Shown here one piece after another: positions 56,094-64,000 of a stretch of 64,000 nucleotides of DNA. The notes below the pieces were generated by a model. The model was not told the origin of the DNA and did no database searches. It saw only the letters and a list, made by a program, of their open reading frames with translations. Within the stretch, counting starts at the first letter, position 1; every line of letters starts with the position of its first letter. The position numbers were made by a program, and so were the translations under genes. Origin of the DNA: Cytobacillus kochii (GTDB taxonomy: Bacteria; Bacillota; Bacilli; Bacillales; Cytobacillaceae); NCBI RefSeq assembly GCF_020171845.1, contig NZ_JAIVAM010000001.1, positions 109,140 through 173,139 of the forward strand, written 5' to 3'.

Positions 56094-56777
56094 TTCTAAT
56101 ACTTTTCCTTCAACAAACTTCAAATGATTGTACATTGCTTGAAATGCAGCCTGAGGATCTTTTTTCTTTAGTGCTTCATAAATGGCTTTATGATGTCTGA
56201 TCGTTTTTTCTTTTTCACGATATTTGATTTGTGCGTTGATTTTTACATGTGAGAGTAAAAGCGAATCAATCATTCCTTGTAAGACAGGATTATTTACACT
56301 AAGGGCTATAATTCGATGAAACATAAGATCATGTTCACCATATTCGTTGTCGACTGAATTTTCCATTTTGATAATTGTATCATTCAATGCTTCAAGTGTT
56401 TCATCTGTCATTTTTTCTGCTGCGTATGTAACAAGTCCTAGTTCTAAAGAGGTGCGTGCTTCAACGATTGCTTCAATATTGTCACTAACAAGGGAAAGCA
56501 TGGTTGAAAATGGTTTATTACTTATACTCTCAGTAAAGTAAGTACCATCTCTCGTTTTTCTTTTTACAATACCAAGAGATTCCAGTGAAGTCATCGCCTC
56601 TCTCATGACGGGACGACTGACACCTAGAAGTTCCATTAATTCCATTTCCGGAGGAAGTTTGTCACCGGGTTTAAGTTTATTTGAAATTAATAAATCAATT
56701 ATTTGTTCCTCTACTTGCTGAGCCAATGTTTTTCGTACGACTTGGCTACTAATTAAATCAAGCGCATCTTTCTTCAC
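56091..56777 (-). CDS. GntR/FadR-family repressor of aldarate genes
   Basis: FadR-type regulator of 228 residues. The N-terminal winged helix (IIDLLISNKLKPGDKLPPEME, LMELLGVSRPVMREAMTSLESLGIV) is followed by a helical FCD domain (about 85-225) with metal-ligand-like residues D/H in GEHDLMFHRII and RHHKAIYEAL. It starts at GTG 56777 behind GGTGG. It sits between garD and kdgD, and its own promoter region holds a copy of the shared operator, indicating autoregulation. B. subtilis YcbG occupies the same context. Confidence 0.9.
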   Translation of the reverse strand: MKKDALDLISSQVVRKTLAQQVEEQIIDLLISNKLKPGDKLPPEMELMELLGVSRPVMREAMTSLESLGIVKRKTRDGTYFTESISNKPFSTMLSLVSDNIEAIVEARTSLELGLVTYAAEKMTDETLEALNDTIIKMENSVDNEYGEHDLMFHRIIALSVNNPVLQGMIDSLLLSHVKINAQIKYREKEKTIRHHKAIYEALKKKDPQAAFQAMYNHLKFVEGKVLE

Positions 56778-56813
56778 AATTGTCCACCATCCAAATTACT
56801 ATAGTTTAATTAA

Positions 56814-56833
56814 TCTAATTGTAATACAAATAG
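56814..56833 (-). promoter_or_regulatory. Operator copy upstream of the repressor gene
   Basis: On the minus strand CTATTTGTATTACAATTAGA contains TTGTATTACAA, a palindrome about a central base and the core shared with the garD and kdgD sites. It lies 37 bases before the repressor start, suited to autorepression. Confidence 0.65.
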
Positions 56834-56889
56834 AATTAAAAGAATAGCAAGCCCTTTAGAAAAATAAATAAAAATTTTCAAAAAACATA

Positions 56890-56924
56890 TTGTCAGTTAA
56901 TTTAATTTGTCTTACAATTATACA
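56890..56924 (+). promoter_or_regulatory. kdgD promoter and aldarate operator
   Basis: TTGTCA (56890-56895), 17-bp spacer, TACAAT (56913-56918). TTTGTCTTACAATTATACA (56906-56924) differs from the garD site at one of 19 bases. It controls kdgD and the genes behind it. Confidence 0.8.
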
Positions 56925-56952
56925 TAACAAATTGAAAGGGGAGGAATGAAAT

Positions 56953-57885
56953 ATGCATTCACCTAGAAAAGCACCTACAGGTATTCTCGGATTTCCTGTA
57001 GCTCCATTTGATGAAAATGGAAAATTAGACGAAAAAGCGTTAGAAGTTAATATTCGATTTTTGATTGAAGAAGGATTAGAGGCAATCTTTATCGCATGTG
57101 GATCAGGAGAGTTCCAATCATTAAGTAAAGAGGAATATGAAATCATGCTTGATGTTGCCATCCAAGAAGCAGGTGGTAAGGTACCTGTTTATACAGGTGT
57201 AGGTGGAAATATTCAGGATGCCCTTTCATATGCGCGCTTATCAGAAGATAAAAAAGCAGATGGCTTTCTTGTATTACCTCCCTATTTAGCAGAAGGTGAA
57301 CAAGAGGGATTATATGATTATCTGTATCAAGTAATTTCAGAAACATCACTTAATGCTATTGTTTATCAAAGGAATAACGCGATTCTACAACCTAGCACAT
57401 TAGAGAAATTACTAGATTTAGAGCAGCTTGTTGGCCTAAAAGATGGTGTAGGGAATATGGAACTGAATATTTGTTTAACCAATCGTATCGGTAAACGTTT
57501 AAGCTGGTTGAATGGCATGCCTATGGCTGAGGTAACAATGCCAGCTTATATTCCATTAGGGTTTGATTCGTATTCCTCTGCAATTTCGAATTATATCCCT
57601 CATATTTCTAGACAGTTTTATGATGCTTTGTTACAAGGGGAAAATGAAATTGTCCACGAGATATATAAAGATATTATTTTACCAATAAATGAGATCCGTA
57701 AGCAGCGAAAAGGCTATGCAGTCTCCTTAATTAAAGCAGGTATGGAACTGTCAGGATTACCAGTTCAGAACAAGGTTCGTGCACCTTTCACACCTGTAGA
57801 ACTTGAACATTACAAACAATTAGAAAGTATTTTGCAACGAGCAAAAGAGAAGTATCCAAAAAAGCAAAAGATTGTCAGGGGGTAA
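56953..57885 (+). CDS. kdgD: 5-dehydro-4-deoxyglucarate dehydratase
   Basis: DapA-superfamily TIM-barrel enzyme of 310 residues. The Schiff-base Lys163 is in [10 protein letters not shown] and the catalytic Tyr138 in AIVYQRNNA. The substrate carboxylate loop is [10 protein letters not shown]. KdgD dehydrates and decarboxylates 5-keto-4-deoxyglucarate to 2,5-dioxopentanoate (2-oxoglutarate semialdehyde). AAAGGGGAGG precedes the ATG. The next gene, a matching dehydrogenase, starts five bases after its stop. Confidence 0.93.
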   Translation: MHSPRKAPTGILGFPVAPFDENGKLDEKALEVNIRFLIEEGLEAIFIACGSGEFQSLSKEEYEIMLDVAIQEAGGKVPVYTGVGGNIQDALSYARLSEDKKADGFLVLPPYLAEGEQEGLYDYLYQVISETSLNAIVYQRNNAILQPSTLEKLLDLEQLVGLKDGVGNMELNICLTNRIGKRLSWLNGMPMAEVTMPAYIPLGFDSYSSAISNYIPHISRQFYDALLQGENEIVHEIYKDIILPINEIRKQRKGYAVSLIKAGMELSGLPVQNKVRAPFTPVELEHYKQLESILQRAKEKYPKKQKIVRG

Positions 57886-57889
57886 GGGA

Positions 57890-59350
57890 ATGAGTACAGT
57901 GACAACGACAAACTACTTAAATTATATTAATGGGGAATGGATAGCGTCGAATTCAAATGAAACAATTGAAAGTATCAATCCGGCGGCACCGAGTGAAATA
58001 GTTGGTGTGATTCAATCGTCAACAACTGATGATCTAGATAAAGCTGTTGAAGCAGCAAAACATGCGCAGAAACCTTGGAGAAATTTAAGTGGTGCCCAGC
58101 GTGGTGAAATACTTTATAAAGTAGCTGGGTTAATGGAGGAGCGGTTAGAAGAAATTGCTGAATGTGCTACGAGGGAAATGGGTAAAACACTTGCGGAGAC
58201 GAAGGGTGAAACGAAACGTGGCATAGCGATTTTAAAATATTATGCAGGAGAAGGAATGAGAAAAGTAGGTGATGTCATTCCATCTACCGATAATGAAGCA
58301 TTGATGTTTACGACAAGAGTACCACTTGGAGTTGTGGGCGTTATTACTCCTTGGAATTTCCCTGTTGCTATTCCAATATGGAAAGTGGCACCAGCACTGA
58401 TATATGGAAACACGGTAGTCATTAAGCCTGCTAGTGAAAGCGCTGTTACTTTTGCGAAAATTGCTCAATGCTTTGCTGATGCAGGATTACCAAAGGGTGT
58501 ACTAAATATGGTCACTGGCTCTGGCGCTGTAGTCGGTGGAGGGATTGCTAAACATCCAGATATAAAAGGAATTACTTTTACTGGGTCAAATGCAGTTGGT
58601 AAATCAATCGCAAATGAGGCAATGAAACGAGGCGTGAAGTATCAACTTGAAATGGGTGGTAAAAACCCAGTAATCGTTGCCAGGGATGCTGATTTAGAGT
58701 TAGCAGTTGACGCCGTTATTAAAGGTGCATTTCTCTCTACTGGACAAAAGTGTACAGCAACGAGCCGAGTAATTGTAGAAGAAGCGGTATATGATAGATT
58801 TGTAGAAAAATTGGTGATTGAAACGAAAAAGATTACGATTGGATCAGGTCTTCATGCAAGTAGTTGGATGGGACCATGTGCAAGTGAGTCGCAATATAAA
58901 AATGTATTACAAGCTATTCAAACAGGGGTAAGTGATGGTGCAAAGCTTCTTCTAGGTGGTAAGCCATATGAAGACAAGGAGAGTGGCGGCTATTTTGTCG
59001 AACCAACAATCTTTGAAGTAGCAGATCAAGAAATCGCTATTGCTAGAGAAGAAATTTTCGGACCGGTTATCGCTCTCATAAAAGTTTCGTCATTAGAGAG
59101 CGCAGTTGAAGTAGCTAATGATTCTGCTTATGGCTTAAGTGCCTCGATTTTTACGCAAAATATTACAAGAATGCTGAAATTTGTTCAAGAGATGGAAGCG
59201 GGATTAATTCGGATTAACGCTGAAAGTGCTGGTGTTGAATTACAAGCACCATTCGGTGGTATGAAGGAATCGAGTTCACATTCAAGAGAACAAGGAGAGG
59301 CTGCAAAAGAGTTCTTTACATCTATTAAAACGGTGTTTGTAAAAGGCTAG
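57890..59350 (+). CDS. 2,5-dioxovalerate (2-oxoglutarate semialdehyde) dehydrogenase
   Basis: Aldehyde dehydrogenase of 486 residues from ATG 57890 (GGGGGTAAGGG upstream). Catalytic Glu254 is in LEMGGKNP and Cys288 in [10 protein letters not shown]. Cofactor segments are ITPWNFPVA and FTGSNAVG. Context assigns the oxidation of 2,5-dioxopentanoate to 2-oxoglutarate, ending aldarate breakdown, as for YcbD/GucD. ALDH specificity is inferred from the operon, not from the active site. Confidence 0.9.
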   Translation: MSTVTTTNYLNYINGEWIASNSNETIESINPAAPSEIVGVIQSSTTDDLDKAVEAAKHAQKPWRNLSGAQRGEILYKVAGLMEERLEEIAECATREMGKTLAETKGETKRGIAILKYYAGEGMRKVGDVIPSTDNEALMFTTRVPLGVVGVITPWNFPVAIPIWKVAPALIYGNTVVIKPASESAVTFAKIAQCFADAGLPKGVLNMVTGSGAVVGGGIAKHPDIKGITFTGSNAVGKSIANEAMKRGVKYQLEMGGKNPVIVARDADLELAVDAVIKGAFLSTGQKCTATSRVIVEEAVYDRFVEKLVIETKKITIGSGLHASSWMGPCASESQYKNVLQAIQTGVSDGAKLLLGGKPYEDKESGGYFVEPTIFEVADQEIAIAREEIFGPVIALIKVSSLESAVEVANDSAYGLSASIFTQNITRMLKFVQEMEAGLIRINAESAGVELQAPFGGMKESSSHSREQGEAAKEFFTSIKTVFVKG

Positions 59351-59403
59351 CATCAGGATGAGTAGGCAGCGTGACCTACTCATCATTTAAAAAAACAGCA
59401 GAT

Positions 59404-59417
59404 TGTTTACGCTTACA
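59404..59417 (+). promoter_or_regulatory. Weak cre-like site before gudP
   Basis: TGTTTACGCTTACA is cre-like (central CG, ends TG and CA) but departs from the consensus in the left arm. It could give catabolite repression to the transporter. Confidence 0.25.
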
Positions 59418-59445
59418 TTCAATAAAATAAAAGAGGGTGATTACC

Positions 59446-60801
59446 ATGGCAGTCCTTAAATCGGAAAGACAAATAACACCAGCAACCGGAAAGAAAACAA
59501 AAGCGAGATGGTTAATTGTTTTAATGATCTTTATTGTCACAGTTATCAACTATGCTGATCGTGCTACTTTATCAATTGCCGGTCCAGCGCTATCAAGTGA
59601 TCTAGGTATAAATTCTGTTATGATGGGGTATTTATTTTCTGCATTTGCATGGTCCTATGTATTAGGGCAGATTCCTGGTGGATGGTTGCTTGATAAATTT
59701 GGCTCTAAGCGTGTTTATTTTTGGAGTATTTTCCTATGGTCTTTGTTTACTTTGGTACAAGGATTAATAGGTTCATTTCAATCAGTCACAACAGTTGTCA
59801 TCATTTTATTTGCCTTAAGATTTTTTGTAGGGTTGGCAGAATCACCATCTTTCCCTGCAAATAGCCGAATTGTAGCAGCATGGTTTCCGAGTGCGGAAAG
59901 AGGGACCGCCGCAGCAATCTTCAATTCAGGCCAATACTTTGCTACCGTTCTATTCGCACCTATTATGGGGTATATCACCTTCACTTTTGGTTGGGAATAT
60001 GTCTTCTTTTTCATGGGGACCATCGGAATCATTGTAGCCTTTGTATGGTTAAAAACGATATACAATCCAAAAGATCACCCTAAAATTAATCAAGCAGAGT
60101 TAGATTATATAAAAGAAGGCGGCGCATTAGTTGATATGGATACTGCGGCCAATCAAGTGGAGAAAAAGCAAGGGCCGAACTGGCAATATATAAAGCAATT
60201 ATTAAGCAATAAAATGCTTCTCGGCGTCTACCTAGGACAATATTGCATAACGACATTGACCTATTTCTTCTTAACATGGTTCCCGGTCTATTTAGTGGAT
60301 CAAAGAGGTATGAATATATTAGAGGCAGGTTTAGTTGCTTCATTACCTGCTATCTGTGGATTTATTGGTGGTATATTGGGAGGAACGTTCTCTGATTTCT
60401 TATTGAAGAAGGGTGTCTCGATAACGGCAGCAAGGAAAATACCAATTATTACTGGTTTACTTCTCTCTATGAGCCTTGTCATTGCTAACTATGTGACCAC
60501 AGAATGGGTAGTTGTTTTTGTAATGTCCCTTGCTTTTTTTGGCAAAGGATTTGGGTCTCTGGGATGGGCCGTTGTTGCGGATACTTCTCCGAAAGAGATG
60601 TCAGGTGTGAGTGGAGGATTGTTTAATACTTTTGGTAATGTAGCAGGTATTACTACTCCAATCATTATTGGCTATATTGTAGGCACAACTGGATCTTTTA
60701 ATATGGCGTTGTTGTTTGTTGGTGCGAGCGCTTTAGTCGCAATATTAAGTTATTTATTCCTTGTAGGTGAAATTAAGCGAGTAGAATTGAAGAAAGTTTA
60801 A
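59446..60801 (+). CDS. gudP: Glucarate/galactarate transporter (MFS)
   Basis: Major facilitator of 451 residues with twelve membrane helices. The anion:cation symporter (phthalate/glucarate permease) branch is indicated by INYADRATLSIAGPALSSDLG, AWSYVLGQIPGGWLLDKFGSK and RFFVGLAESPSFPANSRIVAAWFP. ATG 59446 follows GAGGGTGATT; GTG 59437 overlaps the site. It imports D-glucarate or galactarate with protons. Lies between the dehydrogenase and glucarate dehydratase genes. Confidence 0.9.
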   Translation: MAVLKSERQITPATGKKTKARWLIVLMIFIVTVINYADRATLSIAGPALSSDLGINSVMMGYLFSAFAWSYVLGQIPGGWLLDKFGSKRVYFWSIFLWSLFTLVQGLIGSFQSVTTVVIILFALRFFVGLAESPSFPANSRIVAAWFPSAERGTAAAIFNSGQYFATVLFAPIMGYITFTFGWEYVFFFMGTIGIIVAFVWLKTIYNPKDHPKINQAELDYIKEGGALVDMDTAANQVEKKQGPNWQYIKQLLSNKMLLGVYLGQYCITTLTYFFLTWFPVYLVDQRGMNILEAGLVASLPAICGFIGGILGGTFSDFLLKKGVSITAARKIPIITGLLLSMSLVIANYVTTEWVVVFVMSLAFFGKGFGSLGWAVVADTSPKEMSGVSGGLFNTFGNVAGITTPIIIGYIVGTTGSFNMALLFVGASALVAILSYLFLVGEIKRVELKKV

Positions 60802-60819
60802 TAGGGGAGGAAGAAAGGT

Positions 60820-62178
60820 ATGGAAGCAAATATAGTAGATAAAATGATAGCTAAAGAAGCACCCGTTATCACAAAGGTGGAGGTCATCCCTGTTGCAGGT
60901 AGAGACAGCATGCTCTTGAACTTAAGTGGCGCGCATGCCCCTTTTTTCACTCGAAACATCTTAATTTTGCATGATCATTCTGGACGAATGGGAGTAGGTG
61001 AGGTTCCTGGAGGAGAATCTATTCGTCAAACGCTAGAAGCTGCAACAGAAATAATCATGGGGAGTTCAATTGGTGCTTATCAACAAGTGCTTAAACAGGT
61101 CAATGAAGCATTTGCTAACAAGGATGTAGCAGGAAGAGGACAACAAACTTTTGATTTACGTACAACCATTCATGTTGTTACAGCTATCGAATCGGCGTTC
61201 CTTGACTTACTTGGTAAATATCTGAATGTACCTGTATCGGACTTGCTAGGAGAAGGTAGGCAACGTGATCAAGTTGAAGTATTAGGCTATTTATTCTATA
61301 TTGGTGACCGCCATAAAACAGATCTCCCGTATGAATCACCATCAAGCGATAATAGTCGTTGGTTTCAGTTACGTCATGAAGAGGCTGTCACACCAGAGCA
61401 GGTGGTAGCCCTTGCTGAAGCTTCATACGAAAGATATGGATTTAAAGACTTTAAACTAAAAGGCGGCGTGTTTAATGGAGAAGAAGAAATGGAATCCATT
61501 ATAGCCATTAAAGAACGCTTCCCTCATGCTAGAGTGACACTTGATCCTAATGGGGCTTGGTCCTTAAATGAAGCCATCGCATTATGTAAAGGGAAAAATC
61601 ATATACTTGCCTATGCAGAAGACCCATGTGGGGCTGAAAATGGCTTCTCATCTAGAGAAATTATGGCTGAGTTTCGTTTAGAAACAGGCTTACCAACGGC
61701 AACTAATATGATTGCCACAGATTGGAGACAAATGGCACATAGTATTCGCTTACAAGCTGTTGATATACCCCTTGCCGACCCCCATTTTTGGACGATGCAA
61801 GGCTCTGTGAGAGTTGCTCAAACATGCAAGGACTTTGGCTTAACATGGGGATCGCATTCTAACAATCACTTTGATATATCGCTGGCGATGTTCACCCATG
61901 TCGCAGCTAGTGCACCAGGGAAAGTAACTGCTATTGATACACACTGGATTTGGCAGGAAGGTCAGCATCTAACAAAAGACCCCTTCATAATAAAAGAAGG
62001 AAAAATCGAAGTACCAAAAAAACCGGGCTTAGGCATTGAGATAGATAGAGAGAAACTAGCAGATGCTCATCAACTCTATCAAACATACGGACTTGGCAGC
62101 AGAGATGATGCCAAAAGTATGCAATACTTAATTCCAAATTGGCAGTTTAATCCGAAGAAACCTTGTATGGTTAGATAA
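60820..62178 (+). CDS. gudD: D-glucarate dehydratase
   Basis: Enolase-superfamily enzyme of 452 residues, normal GudD length. It has [16 protein letters not shown], the KxK motif in DFKLKGG, metal ligands in LDPNGAW, AEDPCG and ATNM, and the catalytic His in [16 protein letters not shown]. It dehydrates glucarate to 5-keto-4-deoxyglucarate, feeding KdgD. AGGGGAGGAAG precedes the start. Last gene of the kdgD operon, with a terminator after it. Confidence 0.95.
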   Translation: MEANIVDKMIAKEAPVITKVEVIPVAGRDSMLLNLSGAHAPFFTRNILILHDHSGRMGVGEVPGGESIRQTLEAATEIIMGSSIGAYQQVLKQVNEAFANKDVAGRGQQTFDLRTTIHVVTAIESAFLDLLGKYLNVPVSDLLGEGRQRDQVEVLGYLFYIGDRHKTDLPYESPSSDNSRWFQLRHEEAVTPEQVVALAEASYERYGFKDFKLKGGVFNGEEEMESIIAIKERFPHARVTLDPNGAWSLNEAIALCKGKNHILAYAEDPCGAENGFSSREIMAEFRLETGLPTATNMIATDWRQMAHSIRLQAVDIPLADPHFWTMQGSVRVAQTCKDFGLTWGSHSNNHFDISLAMFTHVAASAPGKVTAIDTHWIWQEGQHLTKDPFIIKEGKIEVPKKPGLGIEIDREKLADAHQLYQTYGLGSRDDAKSMQYLIPNWQFNPKKPCMVR

Positions 62179-62199
62179 GGATAAATAAACGGTTCAGAT

Positions 62200-62229
62200 A
62201 ACACCAGGATTGTGTCCTGGTGTTTATTT
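62200..62229 (+). terminator. Terminator of the kdgD-gudD operon
   Basis: Perfect 10-bp stem AACACCAGGA/TCCTGGTGTT with a five-base loop; modest T-run. Confidence 0.82.
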
Positions 62230-62484
62230 AGCTTTTCTAAAACTTACTATTATGTAAGATCTAAGACCAATTGTGTACGATCAAATAAGTCTTGTCAGTA
62301 TGAAGGCGATAAAGGTGAATAACTAGAAGGATTTAACTGCTAGAGTTAAAGTAAATAAAAAAAATGAAAAAATATGACGAAATATATTTTAAATATTTAG
62401 AAAAATATGTATAATTACTAAGATAAAGGTCTTGGTAGTTAATCATATTTATAGTATTGATGTACTAGTCGCAGTGAAAGGCTT

Positions 62485-63205
62485 GTGCTTGGGTTTGAGT
62501 CAATAGGTGGAGATACGACAAAATGTCTTTTAGAAACGATGAATATCTTTATTTCTTTTGATGAGAGTGTGAAGAGAAAGATAGAGATAAGTGAGCGGTG
62601 GGAGATGAGGGACTTTATTCGAGTATTAAAGAATAACGAACCATTTTATTTCTCACTTTTTATTTTAACATGAAGACAATGTCAGGTTGAGAATTTGTTC
62701 CATATGTTATAAGGGCTAAGATTAAAGGTCTTCATAGAACGCGCCATTTTAAAAAAGTAATAACACAGTTACGTATAGAGAAAGAGTTAGCGGAGAAATA
62801 TCGAGACGAGAAGATGGTTCAACCATTAGTTGCCGACATGAATCATTGGGGCATAAAGAACTCTTCATTTCATTTTGGTCCCCTGTTGGCAAAGAAGCAA
62901 TTGCCATTTATGAATATTGTTTATGAATCTCCCCTTTCAAATACGAAGCTCATAAAAAAAGAATGGAGGGATTTAAGGGATCGTTCGAGTATACAATAGC
63001 CAGTTGGAAGACATTTGAAGGGGTATTGAAAGCAAGTAATCAGATGTTTTTCTTGATAATAACATGCATTGTTTTTGTAACCTCATTCTTTGGTTCGATA
63101 GACAAGGAGGTGAAGCTTAGGGGAGAGCTAATTAAAATAAAAGCACTCAAGTCAGTCCTGGCAGACATCGGACTTGAGCGCTGTGCAGTTGGTATACCAA
63201 CATGA
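62485..63205 (+). other. Unrecognised ORF fragments, possibly decayed genes
   Basis: Three short plus-strand ORFs lie in a 1.0-kb stretch: 62485-62673, 62814-62999 (open upstream to 62691 without a start codon) and 62963-63205. None has a good ribosome site. The second reads like part of a longer protein (HRTRHFKKVITQLRIEKEL, MVQPLVADMNHWGIKNSS). The third has a hydrophobic segment MFFLIITCIVFVTSFFG. They may be remnants of one or two genes. I could not name a family. The DNA at 62230-62484 shows nothing. Confidence 0.35.
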
Positions 63206-63263
63206 TGTTAGTATACCCTTAATTTACTTAATTGAAAATAAGTAAATAAGAAAGGGGATAAAA

Positions 63264-63806
63264 ATGCTAAACCGTACTGATTATTTACTGAAGGGCAAAA
63301 CGGAAGCTTTAAAAGCGATAAATGTACATAATAACTATATTCATACACAAGTAATCGAAGGAAAGAATACAACTTTTATTGTGGAAAAACCACCAATAGC
63401 CATTGTAAAAGACAGTTTGAGAGAGTATGGAATGACCTATAAAGGGGCTCTCCAAGCTGCTAAGTACAAGCTAGATAAAAAAAGTACACCGCCTATTCGT
63501 ATTTGGGGGGCTCAGGATATGTATTGGTTCTATTTTTCATCTCAATACGATATTGATAATACATTTGTTTCTCTAGCCCATATTCATGAAATGCAACCAT
63601 TCAATAAAAATATGACAAAAATAATTTTAACAAGCGGTTATTATTTCAATCTTTCTATAAGCTGTAATAAAGCTAAGAAAAGGTGGGACCAAGCACGCCT
63701 TCTTCGTGGACAAATTCAAGATTCAATAAATAAGCAATCATCCGTTCCTTTAATGGAGCTCCCTGGAATGATTAGTGAAGAAAAGGAAGAGTATAAATCA
63801 GAATGA
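63264..63806 (+). CDS. comK: ComK-type competence transcription factor
   Basis: Protein of 180 residues matching the ComK pattern: KPPIAIVKDSLREYGMTYKG, an RIWG/FYFSSQYD stretch where ComK has its FP..S region, AHIHEM, ILTSGYYFNLSIS and a basic QARLLRGQIQD. ComK activates DNA-uptake genes by binding AT-box pairs. Similarity to B. subtilis ComK is moderate, as expected for Oceanobacillus-like hosts. GAAAGGGG precedes the ATG. No other competence genes are in view, and a 51-bp repeat array follows. Confidence 0.78.
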   Translation: MLNRTDYLLKGKTEALKAINVHNNYIHTQVIEGKNTTFIVEKPPIAIVKDSLREYGMTYKGALQAAKYKLDKKSTPPIRIWGAQDMYWFYFSSQYDIDNTFVSLAHIHEMQPFNKNMTKIILTSGYYFNLSISCNKAKKRWDQARLLRGQIQDSINKQSSVPLMELPGMISEEKEEYKSE

Positions 63807-63855
63807 TACTATACGTACGAAGAGTCAGTTCGAGAATCAACGAGTTATTGCCATA

Positions 63856-64000
63856 TAAGCAGGTCAAGGAGTAAAGTCGCTATATTAAAAGAAGACTTTG
63901 TCGTGTAAGTAGGGCAACCAGTGAAATCACTACTAATCAAAGAAGAATTAGAGAGATAAGTAGGGTAACCAGTGAAATCGCTACTAATCAAAGAAGAATT
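63856..64000 (+). repeat. Second 51-bp tandem repeat array (runs off the window)
   Basis: Near-identical units start at 63906 and 63957 (TAAGTAGGG(C/T)AACCAG, then GTGAAATC, CTACTAATCAAAGAAGAATT). A diverged unit begins at 63856 (TAAGCAGGTCAAG). The period is 51 bp again, but the sequence is unrelated to the array at 7892. AGTAG and CTACT within each unit can pair. The frame VSRATSEITTNQRRI is open by repetition. More copies probably lie beyond 64000. Confidence 0.85.

Overview
The window reads as a chromosomal segment of a low-GC Gram-positive bacterium of the Bacillaceae. The evidence is AT-rich DNA, AGGAGG-type ribosome binding sites, GlpP- and PyrR-type attenuators, CcpA-like cre sites, a Fur box, ComK, YfmQ-like and YczE-like proteins, and the family-typical intergenic palindrome near 23.0 kb. 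An Oceanobacillus/Virgibacillus-like host is my best guess, not a demonstrated identity. I see no rRNA, tRNA, prophage, complete insertion sequence or CRISPR array.

Layout. 0-8 kb: a TerC-family membrane protein; a two-component system divergent from a two-gene ABC transporter; and a Fur-box operon coding an NtaA-like flavin monooxygenase and a siderophore-binding lipoprotein. 7.9-8.5 kb: twelve contiguous 51-bp repeats. 8.8-22.9 kb: ferredoxin and a phenylacetate catabolic region (paaK; paaABCD, an EthD-like gene, paaF-like, paaG, aldehyde dehydrogenase; paaH, paaJ; a third enoyl-CoA hydratase; paaX; a PaaY-like gene and a nitronate monooxygenase-like gene). No PaaE reductase and no PaaZ hydratase domain are present. 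22.9-27.7 kb: an intergenic palindrome, sstT, and codBA behind a PyrR-type attenuator. 27.8-40.2 kb: LysR and YczE-like genes, then an undefined catabolic cluster (DUF3870, 3-hydroxyacyl-CoA dehydrogenase-like, AtoE, cyclase-like, zinc alcohol dehydrogenase), a CitA/CitB-type two-component system and a TctCBA transporter.

40.2-47.8 kb: mixed housekeeping and hypothetical genes, including two decayed small genes, a MocR regulator, a serine hydrolase and a DUF975 protein. 47.9-53 kb: the glycerol regulon glpP, glpFK, glpD, with two attenuator leaders that share a sequence element. 53.2-62.2 kb: an alcohol dehydrogenase, then galactarate/glucarate catabolism (garD, a GntR/FadR-type repressor, kdgD, 2,5-dioxovalerate dehydrogenase, gudP, gudD); all three promoter regions carry one near-identical operator. 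62.2-64 kb: unrecognised ORF fragments, comK, and the start of a second, unrelated 51-bp repeat array that leaves the window.

The main theme is carbon-source catabolism: aromatic acid to acetyl-CoA and succinyl-CoA, aldarates to 2-oxoglutarate, glycerol to dihydroxyacetone phosphate, and uptake of tricarboxylates, short-chain acids, cytosine and serine/threonine. Each block has its own visible regulatory site. All assignments come from reading sequence and translations; no database search was run.
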